The notes beneath the pieces are model-generated. The model ran no database searches, had not been told where the DNA came from, and was given only the letters and a program-made list of their open reading frames with translations. A stretch of 54,772 nt of DNA from Albidovulum sp. bin36 (GTDB lineage: Bacteria; Pseudomonadota; Alphaproteobacteria; Rhodobacterales; Rhodobacteraceae), in the NCBI GenBank assembly GCA_002238565.1, contig MPMP01000026.1:1-54772 (forward strand). Direction: 5' to 3'. The translations under genes and the position numbers were made by a program. Shown here piece by piece: positions 46,356-54,381 of the stretch. Position 1 is the first letter of the stretch. Every line of letters begins with the position of its first letter.

Positions 46356-47267
46356 GTTATTCGTTTGCCTAGGAATATGCCCGTCGTCCTTCAGAAGCAC
46401 TAGGAGGGCCACGACCGTCAGCCCAACGCCCATAAAAACCATGGGCTTCGGCAATTCCTGGCCCAAAGCCCATTCCCAGCCTATTACCCATGTCGGCGTA
46501 AGGTAGGTGTACGCCATGACTTTGGCCGCCGGAAGCCGCAGAGTCGCATAGTTGACGGCCACGAACGTGAAGGAGCTGGCCACGATCGCAACGTAGGCAA
46601 GCGTAACCCAAACGATAGTCGGCAGTCGACTCCAAGGCGTGTCTAGGACATCCCTCCAACCGTAGATAAAAAGAACGACCGTACCGGCGACCAGGGTGCC
46701 GAGCACGAATACGGCGGGAGGCTCGCCCCGGTTCAGTTTGCGCACGAGAGGCGTGTAGGCGGCATGGGCGATGCAGCCGAAGAAAAATATGGTTTCTCCG
46801 CGCCCGACCTTGAAGGCGAGCAGATCTCCCAGATCGGCGCGAAAAATTACCCAAATTGCACCGCACGCGGCAATGGCCAGCGCGACGGCCATTCTAGGAG
46901 TCGTTATTTGCCGAAGCAGAAACCATCCGAATATCGCTGAAATCAAAGGCGCTAAAGTAAAAACGGCGCTTGTCGAAACCGCCGAGGCTGTTTTCAGCCC
47001 TTCGAACATCAGTACGAAATAAATGCTCATCAAAACGCCGGTGGCCATGTACCGCCACGGCGCGGACAAGTGGCTCCTGCGGACCATGCCCAGCGGAATA
47101 ACGGCGGCGGCGACAACTAAAGCCGCGAACGCGAATCGAACGGCATTTAGCGACACCGGCGAGATTTCGTTTGCAACGAGGCCGCCAAGGCTAAACGATC
47201 CCGCAATTCCTATGGAAAACAGAAGCATCGCGGCATGTCCGCGGCCGGGTTCGCTTAACGTCGCCAT
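46347..47267 (-). CDS. EamA/DMT-superfamily transporter
   Basis: 306 residues with about ten membrane helices in two repeated EamA halves: FSIGIAGSFSLGGLVANEI at the N-terminus, SAVFTLAPLISAIFGWFLLRQ closing the first half, and KVMAYTYLTPTWVIGWEWALGQE in the second, the repeated P-x(2)-W/G motif. DMT proteins are inner-membrane exporters or exchangers of amino acids, nucleotides or metabolites. Substrate unknown. Convergent with the ArsR-type gene. Confidence 0.9.
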   Translation of the reverse strand: MATLSEPGRGHAAMLLFSIGIAGSFSLGGLVANEISPVSLNAVRFAFAALVVAAAVIPLGMVRRSHLSAPWRYMATGVLMSIYFVLMFEGLKTASAVSTSAVFTLAPLISAIFGWFLLRQITTPRMAVALAIAACGAIWVIFRADLGDLLAFKVGRGETIFFFGCIAHAAYTPLVRKLNRGEPPAVFVLGTLVAGTVVLFIYGWRDVLDTPWSRLPTIVWVTLAYVAIVASSFTFVAVNYATLRLPAAKVMAYTYLTPTWVIGWEWALGQELPKPMVFMGVGLTVVALLVLLKDDGHIPRQTNNRA

Positions 47268-47583
47268 CCGGCTACGAATAAATCAATTGTCGCATGACCG
47301 GAAGCAGGAGAAATTTTGTCCGCGCCGCCGGCGCGGTCGTATTGACAATCCCTTCGAACCTCGTTACCGATTGCTCTCCCAGCGAAGGGAGTCGGCTGCA
47401 GTCGGCGGCTTCCTGGGCATTCGTCCAACGTCCGTCAGCGAGGGTTCGCCCGCGGGCGCGCTTTTATTTGGAGAATTCGTATAGCAATGAGAACGTCCAA
47501 TCTGGCATACCCGGGCATTCCGCCCGGAATTCCGTCGACGCCTCGACATAACCGGGTTTCGCCAGCTCAGAGTATGAAATAAA
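47268..47583. other. Intergenic region upstream of the chorismate mutase-rpsP operon
   Basis: About 315 bases with no gene. TTGACA at 47342-47347 followed after 17 bases by TACCGA (47365-47370) is a possible promoter for the downstream operon, although the -10 half is poor. A small GC palindrome followed by CTTTTATTT (about 47452-47470) may be a weak terminator or leader structure. Confidence 0.35.
47342..47370 (+). promoter_or_regulatory. Possible promoter of the chorismate mutase-ribosomal operon
   Basis: A perfect -35 hexamer TTGACA and a weak -10 TACCGA are separated by 17 bases, about 214 bases before the first gene. The long leader and poor -10 keep confidence low. Confidence 0.25.
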
Positions 47584-47880
47584 TTGCGCGACAACGGCGA
47601 TGTTGCAGACTGCCTCCTTAGGGAGCACCGCGAATCCATAGACCGGCTCGACGCGATCCTGATCTACACGCTCGGGGAGCGATTCAAACAGACGCAGGCC
47701 GTCGGGCAGCTCAAGGCCAAGCACAACCTCCCCCCCGCCGACCCGGCGCGCGAGGTACGTCAAATTGAAAGGCTGGAGAAGCTTGCTTTGGCTGCGGACC
47801 TAGATCCAGTCTTTGCCAGGAAATTTATCAACTTCGTAATCGAAGAAGTCATCCAGAATCATCTGGTTCAAAAGAAGTAA
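47584..47880 (+). CDS. Chorismate mutase (AroQ type)
   Basis: 98 residues. An in-frame stop three codons upstream restricts the start, and TTG 47584 is the only reasonable one. The AroQ helical fold is seen in REHRESIDRLDAILIYTLGERF, VGQLKAKHNLPPADPAREVRQI and FINFVIEEVIQNH; R17, R33-equivalent and the lysine of QLKAK are the expected chorismate contacts. It converts chorismate to prephenate for Phe/Tyr synthesis. The position before rpsP recurs in alphaproteobacteria and puts it under ribosomal-operon control. Confidence 0.88.
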   Translation: MRDNGDVADCLLREHRESIDRLDAILIYTLGERFKQTQAVGQLKAKHNLPPADPAREVRQIERLEKLALAADLDPVFARKFINFVIEEVIQNHLVQKK

Positions 47881-47917
47881 TCGACTTTAACCAACCTATT
47901 CTAAAGGAAATGCAGAT

Positions 47918-48262
47918 ATGGCCATGAAAATCCGCCTTGCTCGCGGCGGCTCGAAAAAGCGCCCCTTCTACCGCGTCGTCGCCGCGGACTCGCGCATGCC
48001 GAGAGACGGTCGATACAAGGAAAAGCTCGGAACCTACAACCCGCTGCTGCCCAAGGATCGGGAAGATAGAATCAACATGGATGTCGACCGAATCAAATTC
48101 TGGCTCGCCGAGGGGGCGGTCCCGACGGATCGGGTTTCAAGAATGCTCGAATCCGCCGGCATCGTGCCGAAAAAGGAGCGCAACAATCCGATCAAGGCGC
48201 AGCTTGGCGAAAAGGCCAAGGCGCGGCTTGCGGAAAAAGAATCCGAACAGGAGTCCGAATAG
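47918..48262 (+). CDS. rpsP: Ribosomal protein S16
   Basis: 114 residues. [23 protein letters not shown] and LGTYNPL are the S16 core. After about residue 85 comes a charged tail ([15 protein letters not shown]) common in alphaproteobacteria. AAAGGAAA lies upstream of ATG 47918. It binds 16S rRNA in the 30S body. Confidence 0.97.
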   Translation: MAMKIRLARGGSKKRPFYRVVAADSRMPRDGRYKEKLGTYNPLLPKDREDRINMDVDRIKFWLAEGAVPTDRVSRMLESAGIVPKKERNNPIKAQLGEKAKARLAEKESEQESE

Positions 48263-48365
48263 GCCCGCTGAATTCGGCGCAATCTCGTCGCCTCAGGCGG
48301 CGTAGCCGGCATGCGGCCGATTTCGAATCCTGACAGCCGAGATTGGATGTCGCACCGCGATTCGG

Positions 48366-48956
48366 ATGCCGCCGCATGAAAGAAGGAATTGTGAAGAAGT
48401 CGACGCAAGCGGGCTCCGACAGTCCACAGCGGCGCATGGTGTCGAATTGACGAGCGAATCGCGAGTTTTGCTGGGGGAAATCGTCGGCGCCGTCGGAATT
48501 CGAGGTCAGGTCAGCATTAGGAGTTACTGCGAATCGCCCGAATCGATATCGAATTACGGGCTCCTCTCGACAGAATGCGGCAGTAGCATTTCGCTCGAAT
48601 GCGTCCGTACGACTTCCAAAAGGCATCTGGTCGCAAACGTCAGCGGCGTATCCAGCCGCCAACAGGCTGAAGGCCTGCGAGGAGCCTTGCTGTTCGCCGA
48701 AAAAGAAAATCTGCCGGATCTTGACGAGGATGAATACTACATCGCCGATCTGCAAGGCCTTCAGGCGCTCGACGAACGCGGCAGTCCTATTGGGCGAATC
48801 GTCGGGGCGCACAATTTCGGCGCAGGCGATGTTATCGATATCGCTTTGGCGGATTCCGGCGAATCGATTCTCGTTCCCTTTAATCGAGATATCTTTGTAT
48901 CCGTTGAAATAGCCGGCGGCCGGGTCGTGGTGGACCTTCCAGACGGAATTCTGTGA
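48366..48956 (+). CDS. rimM: Ribosome maturation factor RimM
   Basis: 196 residues from ATG 48366, or 170 from TTG 48447, where conserved sequence begins (RVLLGEIVGAVGIRGQVSI); neither has a clear ribosome site, and 170 is nearer the family length. The N-terminal RimM barrel is followed by the PRC barrel (DEYYIADLQGLQALDE, IGRIVGAHNFGAGDVIDI, ILVPFNRDIFVSV). RimM binds S19 and matures the 30S head. It precedes trmD. Confidence 0.9.
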   Translation: MPPHERRNCEEVDASGLRQSTAAHGVELTSESRVLLGEIVGAVGIRGQVSIRSYCESPESISNYGLLSTECGSSISLECVRTTSKRHLVANVSGVSSRQQAEGLRGALLFAEKENLPDLDEDEYYIADLQGLQALDERGSPIGRIVGAHNFGAGDVIDIALADSGESILVPFNRDIFVSVEIAGGRVVVDLPDGIL

Positions 48957-48999
48957 ATTCGCCGCGAACGCGGTTGGCGAAACGCTCCTGGGAAAGACT

Positions 49000-49794
49000 A
49001 TGGCACGACGCGACGATCGCCCGAAACCTGAAGACGATTTGCCGCGGGCCGATTCGGGCCCGGCTTGGCGCGCTCAGGTTGTCACTCTGTTTCCCGAGGC
49101 TTTCCCCGGAGTGTTGCAATTGTCGCTCGCCGGCTCTGCGTTGAAGGCGGGAATCTGGTCGCTGGAAACTATAGATCTGCGTGAGTTCGGGATCGGACGG
49201 CACCGCCAGGTCGACGACACGCCCTCGGGCGGCGGCGCGGGAATGGTTATCAGGCCCGATGTGGCGGCTGCGGCGCTGGAATTCGCCGCCGCCAACCGAT
49301 CGGAAGACGCGTCGGCATGGCCGGTCGTCTGCCTTTCCCCTCGCGGACGACGTTTCAACGACGCCGATGCCCGCTCGTGGTCGCGCATGCGCGGCGTTAC
49401 GCTTTTTTCCTGCAGGTTCGAAGGCATTGATCAGCGATTGATCGAGGAATTCGGGATCGAGGAAATTTCTCTCGGAGACTTCGTCCTTTCGGGAGGAGAA
49501 ATTGCCGCGCAAGCCTTGATTGATGCAACGGTTCGCCTTATACCGCGCGTGCTGGGGAATCAGGAATCGGCTGACTGCGAATCGTTTTCGCAGGGATTGC
49601 TGGAATATCCGCAGTATACGCGTCCTAGGACTTGGCGAAACCGACAAGTGCCGGAAATCCTCGTTTCCGGGCACCATGGGAAGATTGCTGCATGGCGGCG
49701 AACCCAGTCCGAAAAGCTCACGCGCGAACGTCGGCCGGACCTCTGGCGGAGCTATTGCGCGAAACATGGTTTAAACGACGAAGGCGGTTCGTAA
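49000..49794 (+). CDS. trmD: tRNA (guanine-37-N1)-methyltransferase
   Basis: 264 residues. The SPOUT trefoil-knot segment is DFVLSGGEIAAQALIDA with IPRVLGNQESADCESF; the N-terminus has VVTLFPEAFPGVLQ, and DDTPSGGGAGMV (about residues 68-79) is diagnostic. The C-terminal PQYTRP and VPEILVSGHHGKIAAWR are normal. It makes m1G37 in tRNAs reading CNN codons, preventing frameshifts. An N-terminal extension of about 23 residues precedes the conserved part. Confidence 0.96.
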   Translation: MARRDDRPKPEDDLPRADSGPAWRAQVVTLFPEAFPGVLQLSLAGSALKAGIWSLETIDLREFGIGRHRQVDDTPSGGGAGMVIRPDVAAAALEFAAANRSEDASAWPVVCLSPRGRRFNDADARSWSRMRGVTLFSCRFEGIDQRLIEEFGIEEISLGDFVLSGGEIAAQALIDATVRLIPRVLGNQESADCESFSQGLLEYPQYTRPRTWRNRQVPEILVSGHHGKIAAWRRTQSEKLTRERRPDLWRSYCAKHGLNDEGGS

Positions 49795-49854
49795 GGAAAA
49801 GCGCGCAATGGCTGGAATTGCGAAGTTGCACCGCCCGAAAGGAGAGTTAGCGAG

Positions 49855-50238
49855 ATGGATTTAATTGCTCAAGTTGAACAGGAGCAGGTCAAGGCCATCG
49901 GCAAGCCGATTCCCGACTTCAAGGCCGGCGATACGATACGAGTAGGCTTTCGCGTTACCGAAGGAACGCGAACGAGGATTCAGAACTACGAAGGTGTCTG
50001 CATTTCGAGAAAGGGCGGCAGCGGAATCGGCAGTTCGTTCACAGTGAGAAAGATCTCGTTCGGCGAAGGCGTGGAGAGAGTTTTCCCGCTTCATTCCGCG
50101 AATATCGAGTCAATATCCGTTGTGAGGCGCGGGCGCGTTCGCCGCGCGAAGCTCTATTACTTGCGCTCCCGCCGAGGAAAGTCCGCGCGCATTGCCGAAA
50201 AGACAAACTACAAGCCGAAATTGGGCGCAACGAGCTAA
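49855..50238 (+). CDS. rplS: Ribosomal protein L19
   Basis: 127 residues with [30 protein letters not shown] and [20 protein letters not shown], the canonical L19 sequence, ending in a basic [11 protein letters not shown] tail. AAAGGAGAG stands just before ATG 49855. It sits at the 30S-50S interface. Confidence 0.98.
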   Translation: MDLIAQVEQEQVKAIGKPIPDFKAGDTIRVGFRVTEGTRTRIQNYEGVCISRKGGSGIGSSFTVRKISFGEGVERVFPLHSANIESISVVRRGRVRRAKLYYLRSRRGKSARIAEKTNYKPKLGATS

Positions 50239-50248
50239 CGAGGACATC

Positions 50249-50470
50249 ATGAGAAAAGCCATTCATCCCGACTACCATCCAATCAAAGTCAAGATGACAA
50301 ACGGCGACCTTGTCGACATGCGCTCGACATACGGCAAGGAAGGCGACACACTATCGCTAGATATCGACCCGACGGTTCATCCTGCCTGGACAGGCGGTAA
50401 CACGCACCTTATCGACACGGCCGGCCGGGTTTCCAAATTCAAGAAGAAGTATTCGGGATTTGGATTTTAG
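50249..50470 (+). CDS. rpmE: Ribosomal protein L31 (zinc-free type)
   Basis: 73 residues from ATG 50249: [19 protein letters not shown], then [22 protein letters not shown] and the end KKYSGFGF. The zinc cysteine motif is absent, so this is the C-minus form and does not store zinc. It starts ten bases after rplS and closes the operon. Confidence 0.96.
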   Translation: MRKAIHPDYHPIKVKMTNGDLVDMRSTYGKEGDTLSLDIDPTVHPAWTGGNTHLIDTAGRVSKFKKKYSGFGF

Positions 50471-50478
50471 CGGAGCTT

Positions 50479-50496
50479 TTCCGGCACCTGCCGGAA
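50479..50496 (+). terminator. Stem-loop after rpmE
   Basis: TTCCGGCA and TGCCGGAA form an inverted repeat with a minimal loop nine bases after the rpmE stop. It is not followed by a T-run, so termination strength is doubtful; its position at the end of the operon is the main support. Confidence 0.35.
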
Positions 50497-50564
50497 CCCG
50501 GGAGTCCACTGACTCTCCAAATGCCAATCGCATTCGATTAGAGTAAAACCGCTGCGTCAGGTGT

Positions 50565-50641
50565 TGGCGCACTGGGGAGGATTCGAACCCCCGACCCCTT
50601 GATTCGTAGTCAAGTACTCTATCCAGCTGAGCTACCAGTGC
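50565..50641 (-). tRNA. tRNA-Arg (anticodon ACG)
   Basis: The minus strand folds into a full cloverleaf: acceptor GCACTGG/CCAGTGC, D arm GCTCAGCTGGATAGAGT, anticodon stem CTTGA/TCAAG with loop CTACGAA (anticodon ACG), T arm with the GGTTCGAATCC core, discriminator G and encoded CCA. 77 nt. A34 should be edited to inosine to read CGU, CGC and CGA. It is convergent with rpmE. Confidence 0.95.
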
Positions 50642-51143
50642 GCATGCCGCCACTTAATCCATCGGCCCGAGTTCCGCAAGCCCAAACGGACAAATCGGGC
50701 GCGAATCTCTCTTGGCGGCGGAATTAGACCCGGGATTCCGGCGATTCGCCTCGTTTCCGTAAAATTGCTCTGACTCCCCACTAATCCTGCCGTTTACATC
50801 CCCTTGTCTCGTACTCGGCTGCGGTGCTAGCGACGATGGCGAAGCATCGCCTTTACAATGCCGTCTCCTCGGCGGACCTGCGCTCCGGCGCGAACGCCGT
50901 GTTTCGACGGCTAGGCTCGCCCTCTCGGTGGTGCCGGCGTGCCGGTGGAGACCGGACGGCGTGTCGCGCGGATCGGGAACCGGCACCGGGCCGATATGCC
51001 GCAGCGCCCGGCATTCGTATCGTTCGGCAAGTTCACGCGGTTGCGGAACACGACTGCCGCCGTTACCGTATGGGCGCCTCGGAACGGTGCGGGTTTGCCG
51101 CAGACCGTTTGCGGCGCACGGCAATCCTGCAGAGGTGAAGGAT
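50642..51143. other. Gene-free gap at the start of the accessory region
   Basis: 500 bases beyond the tRNA. Frames on both strands are long but of shadow composition and share no recognisable motif. It may contain the promoter of the HEPN pair and degraded mobile DNA. Confidence 0.4.
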
Positions 51144-51416
51144 ATGGATGTCTCCGCGAACACGATCGAAGTGGCGCTTCGCCGGCTTTCCGAACTTCCC
51201 ACGCCCGTCAGCAGCTGGCACGTCGAGACCGGCCCCGACTCGACCGAAGACCCCGCGGTCTGGGTCTGGGCGATGCTGACGGACGACGATGTCGAGTTCG
51301 CCAAGCGATCCCGATTGCGTTCGATCATCAGCAATCTCGTGCACGACACGGTCGGTTCCTCCACGCTCGTCTACGTTCGTTTTCGCGGCGCATCCGAGGT
51401 GGAGCAGGAACAGTGA
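51144..51416 (+). CDS. Small partner protein of the HEPN-type gene
   Basis: 90 residues from ATG 51144, with AGAGGTGAAGGA just upstream. The arrangement of an acidic ETGPDSTEDPAVWVW segment, a TDDDVEFAKRSRLRSIISNLV helix and a VYVRFRGASE strand resembles small proteins that precede HEPN genes in two-gene modules. I do not recognise a catalytic nucleotidyltransferase motif. Its stop overlaps the next start in GTGA, so the two are made together. It is probably the antitoxin or partner; this is inferred from context. Confidence 0.65.
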   Translation: MDVSANTIEVALRRLSELPTPVSSWHVETGPDSTEDPAVWVWAMLTDDDVEFAKRSRLRSIISNLVHDTVGSSTLVYVRFRGASEVEQEQ

Positions 51417-51922
51417 GCCTTCATTCGGAGTTGCTGAAACAGGCTCGCTTCCTTGCCCGGAAGGAACCCAAGAAACCGACCCAGGCCAGCCTTCGCCGCA
51501 CGGTGTCGGCATCCTACTACGCACTGTTTCACCTTCTGGTCGACGAGGCGACCAGACTCATGCTGTCGGGCACCGAACGCGGCCCACTGCGCGACAGCCT
51601 AGCGCGGGCATTTCACCACTCGTCAATGAAACAGACCGCCGTCGAATTCACCAAGCGGCGGATGTCTCCAAAACTCTCGTCCGGCTTCAATCGGCATGCT
51701 GTCCCCCAGCCGCTGATCGATGTCGCGTCCGCTTTCGTTCAGCTGCAGGAAGCCCGCCACGATGCGGACTACAACCGCACACTTCGTTTCACCCGGCGCG
51801 AGGCGGTCGACCTTGTCGACCTGGCAGGCCAGGCGTTCCGGGATTGGAATGACGTGCGCGGCAGCCTGCACGCGGACACGTTCCTGACCGGGCTTCTTGC
51901 CTACAGGTATATGCAGGGTTAG
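51413..51922 (+). CDS. HEPN-domain protein
   Basis: 169 residues beginning at GTG 51413 inside the partner's stop. Two HEPN landmarks are visible: the helix SASYYALFHLLVDEATRLM (32-50) and EARHDADYN (113-121) in the last helical hairpin. The Rx4-6H ribonuclease motif of toxic HEPN proteins is not clear, so it may be the non-nuclease type that acts with a nucleotidyltransferase-like partner. Likely a toxin-antitoxin or stress module; the composition matches the chromosome better than the IS21-type region next to it. Confidence 0.72.
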   Translation: MSLHSELLKQARFLARKEPKKPTQASLRRTVSASYYALFHLLVDEATRLMLSGTERGPLRDSLARAFHHSSMKQTAVEFTKRRMSPKLSSGFNRHAVPQPLIDVASAFVQLQEARHDADYNRTLRFTRREAVDLVDLAGQAFRDWNDVRGSLHADTFLTGLLAYRYMQG

Positions 51923-52746
51923 ACGCGATTTCCCGCCTCCAGTTGGCCGCTAAATTGCCAGGCGGACGAGTGACCGCCGCGAGCGCAAACCAACGAAAGC
52001 ACTGCATGGGTTCGGTTGCCGACAAGATTGCGAAGAAGATCCTCACGTCCAGCAGGTCCCCTCCGACGGGGGCCAATCCAGCCTAACTGGGCGCCGGGAC
52101 GCCAGCGCACTCCGACGGCCACCAACTACCGGGGCCACGCTAAGGCGACGGGCGCTGTAGGTCATCGGGTTCGCGTTGGTCCTGTACGGCGTTGCGCCGC
52201 GCCAGACCTCGGCCCAATGGTATTTCCTTAACGATTCACCGTCATTTCCTTAAGGCCGCGCACTTGCACATTGGCCTTTTCGACCCGTGTTGACGGAAAC
52301 TAAAAAGCGCGGCTATTTGATGATTGGGACGCGTTTTCGGCCTGCTTGGAAGAAGATGCGAGTGGCGTATTTTCGGTTCCCGTCCGGTGCTTTCGGAGCC
52401 TAGGTTCGGTCTTTGGCGCGGCCTGCTCTTCTTTCCAAGTAGCCCTGGCCGCCGCGCCGCGCGCGCTCTGTCGCGAAAGAGGAATGGCGCATTCTGCGCG
52501 GGTTCCGAAGATGCGAGTCGTCGGACGGCCGGGGCGGTCGAGGTCGCTGGTGCAATGGGGTGCTCGGGCGCCCGTCAAGCAGCGTGGCCCGGACAGTCTC
52601 GAGCCTCGGCGGGCGAGCCGGGCAACTCGGCTGCCGGCCGGTCAAAGCCGCGGAAAATGCGAAAGTGGCGAACGGAGCGGAATCAATGGCGCGGAGGAGT
52701 TCCGCTCAAGAGAGTTTTCGGCGGGTTTTGTCCGGCGGCGCCGGTT
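51923..52746. other. Gap between the HEPN pair and the IS21-type region
   Basis: About 820 bases without a supported gene. It contains two copies of ATTTCCTTAA 22 bases apart (52222 and 52244) and, inverted, GTTGACGGAAAC at 52289. These may mark the end of the mobile element. The long plus-strand frame through 52346-53482 is a shadow of high-GC DNA. Confidence 0.4.
52222..52300. repeat. Repeats that may be one end of the IS21-type element
   Basis: ATTTCCTTAACG (52222) and ATTTCCTTAAGG (52244) are direct repeats exactly 22 bases apart. TGTTGACGGAAAC at 52288-52300 is similar in the opposite orientation and begins with TG reading inward. IS21-family ends typically carry several transposase-binding repeats and a TG...CA boundary. 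The other end is outside the window, so this is unproved. Confidence 0.35.
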
Positions 52747-53631
52747 TCAGCCCTTCCGCCGCCTTAGGGCGGCTTTCAGGATGTCGTTCCAGTCCTTGGC
52801 GCCCCGGGGCCGGACGCGGACGACCCTCGGGTCTGTTTCGGCGAGGCGCCTTGCGCCGTCGTCGCCGGCCCGGTCGGCGTCGTATCCGCACAGTATTCTA
52901 TCCAGGTCCCATTGCCTGTCGATCCATGCCGGCAGGCGGGGGGCGACGCCGGCGGTCGAGAGCAGCGCGGTACCCGGCTCGCAGAGCTTCGGCATCATGC
53001 GGGCGGAGAGGATGTCGATGGCGCTTTCGGCGAGGAAGACGGTGCGGACCGGGGGCGCGCCGACCGGGATCCAGAAGCTCCCCTCGGCCTTTCGGGACCC
53101 TTTCGCCATGCCGCGGAAGGCGGTTCCGTCGGCGCGGAAGCCGACGATCTCGGCGCCTTTCGGACGGCGCCGGGCGTCCGTGCACAGGAACACGGCGTTA
53201 TTGCTCCCGTCGGCGCAGGCGATGCCGCGCTCGCGGGCGGCGTCGAGCAGGCGGGGGCTGATTGCCCGTCTCGCGGCGATTCGGTCGCGCAGGCCCGGCC
53301 AGGCGGCGTCGCAGGGTTCGGGCGGCCTGAAGGCCCGGACCTGCGCCGCGGCGGCGGCTGGCGGCGGCTCGGCCGGCGCCGTCGCCGCGAGGAATTCGAG
53401 GGCTTCGCCGAAGCCGCAGTTGCGGGCGTGGATGACGAGGTCGAAGGCGCCGCCGCCGCCTTTTCCGGCGGCATGGTCGTAGAACTTGCCGCCTTCGATG
53501 CTGATGATCGAGCCGTCCGCGATCCATTTGCGGCGGTCGCGGCGGTGCCGGCGGTATCCGAGGGCCTGCGCGAGCGGCTCCAGCGGCTGGCTGCGGAGGG
53601 CGTCGAGGCGGCTTTCGGGAAGCCGGCCCAT
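52747..53631 (-). CDS. TOPRIM/DUF3991 primase-like protein
   Basis: 294 residues. The N-terminal DUF3991 part shows RKWIADGSIISIEGGKFYDH (35-54) and GKGGGGAFDLV (57-67). The TOPRIM domain has the glutamate E202 in FLAESAIDIL and the acidic pair in CGYDADRAGDDGA (249-260), with KDWNDIL near the end. Such proteins belong to plasmids and integrative elements and are thought to act on primers or nicked DNA. It begins 12 bases after istB, as if in the same transcript, which is unusual for an IS21 element. GC content is clearly above that of the chromosome. Confidence 0.82.
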   Translation of the reverse strand: MGRLPESRLDALRSQPLEPLAQALGYRRHRRDRRKWIADGSIISIEGGKFYDHAAGKGGGGAFDLVIHARNCGFGEALEFLAATAPAEPPPAAAAAQVRAFRPPEPCDAAWPGLRDRIAARRAISPRLLDAARERGIACADGSNNAVFLCTDARRRPKGAEIVGFRADGTAFRGMAKGSRKAEGSFWIPVGAPPVRTVFLAESAIDILSARMMPKLCEPGTALLSTAGVAPRLPAWIDRQWDLDRILCGYDADRAGDDGARRLAETDPRVVRVRPRGAKDWNDILKAALRRRKG

Positions 53632-53643
53632 CTTGCGCGCGCG

Positions 53644-54381
53644 TCAGTCGCCGTCCGGCGGCCGGGCGCGGTCCAGGTGCCTGCCGCGCCAGGAATCGCC
53701 GTCGATGGCGACGATCTCGGCTCCGTGGACAAGGCGATCGACCAGGGCGGCGGCGCAGGAGGAGCCGGGCATGACGCGGGGCCAGTCGCGGAAGCCGAGA
53801 TTGGTTGTGACGATGGTTGCGGCGCGCTGGTAGCGGCTGGCGACGACCGCGAACAGCAGGTCGGTCTGGCGGTTGGTGAAGGTCATGTAGCCGAGTTCGT
53901 CGATGACCAGGAGATGCGGGCGGCGGTAGCGCCCGAGGCGGCGGCGGAGGCCGCTGTCGCTGTCGATGGCGGCGAGTTCGGAGAGCATCGCGGCGGCGTT
54001 GGCGAAGCGGACGGTGTGGCCGCCGACCAGGGCCTGGTTGGCGAGGTTGGCGGCGATGGCGGTCTTTCCGGTGCCGCCCGGCCCGACCAGGACGACGTTG
54101 GCCGGGGCGGCGACGAAGTCGGCGGACATCAGGCGCGTGACGGCGCCGCGGTCGCAGCTGCGCGGCCAGGACCAGTCGAAGTCGGCGAGCGGCTTGAAGC
54201 GCGGCAGGCGGGCCTCGGCGGTTCGCCGCGCGAGGCTGCGCGCGCGCCGCTCCTGCTCCTCCCAGGCGATGATGCTTTCGAGCAGGCCGGGCTTGTCGGC
54301 GAACTCGCCCCAGTTGGCGAGCAGGCCGTGCAGCCGCAGGGCCTCGGCCCGCGCCTTGAGGGGATCGCTCTGAGTTGTCAT
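53644..54381 (-). CDS. istB: IstB-type transposition helper ATPase (IS21 family)
   Basis: 245 residues. The DnaC/DnaA-like AAA+ core has Walker A GPGGTGKT (100-107) and Walker B LLVIDELGYM (157-166); the N-terminal RAEALRLHGLLANW and the ending are of IstB type. IstB regulates target choice and assembly of the IstA transpososome. Its start overlaps the istA stop in ATGA. High GC, with Ala- and Arg-rich composition. Confidence 0.9.
   Translation of the reverse strand: MTTQSDPLKARAEALRLHGLLANWGEFADKPGLLESIIAWEEQERRARSLARRTAEARLPRFKPLADFDWSWPRSCDRGAVTRLMSADFVAAPANVVLVGPGGTGKTAIAANLANQALVGGHTVRFANAAAMLSELAAIDSDSGLRRRLGRYRRPHLLVIDELGYMTFTNRQTDLLFAVVASRYQRAATIVTTNLGFRDWPRVMPGSSCAAALVDRLVHGAEIVAIDGDSWRGRHLDRARPPDGD

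Noticed and set aside
50565..50641. tRNA-Arg as the integration site of the accessory region
   Set aside because: The accessory DNA lies on the tRNA's 5' side, whereas integrases usually use the 3' end; no integrase gene or repeat of the tRNA end is visible.
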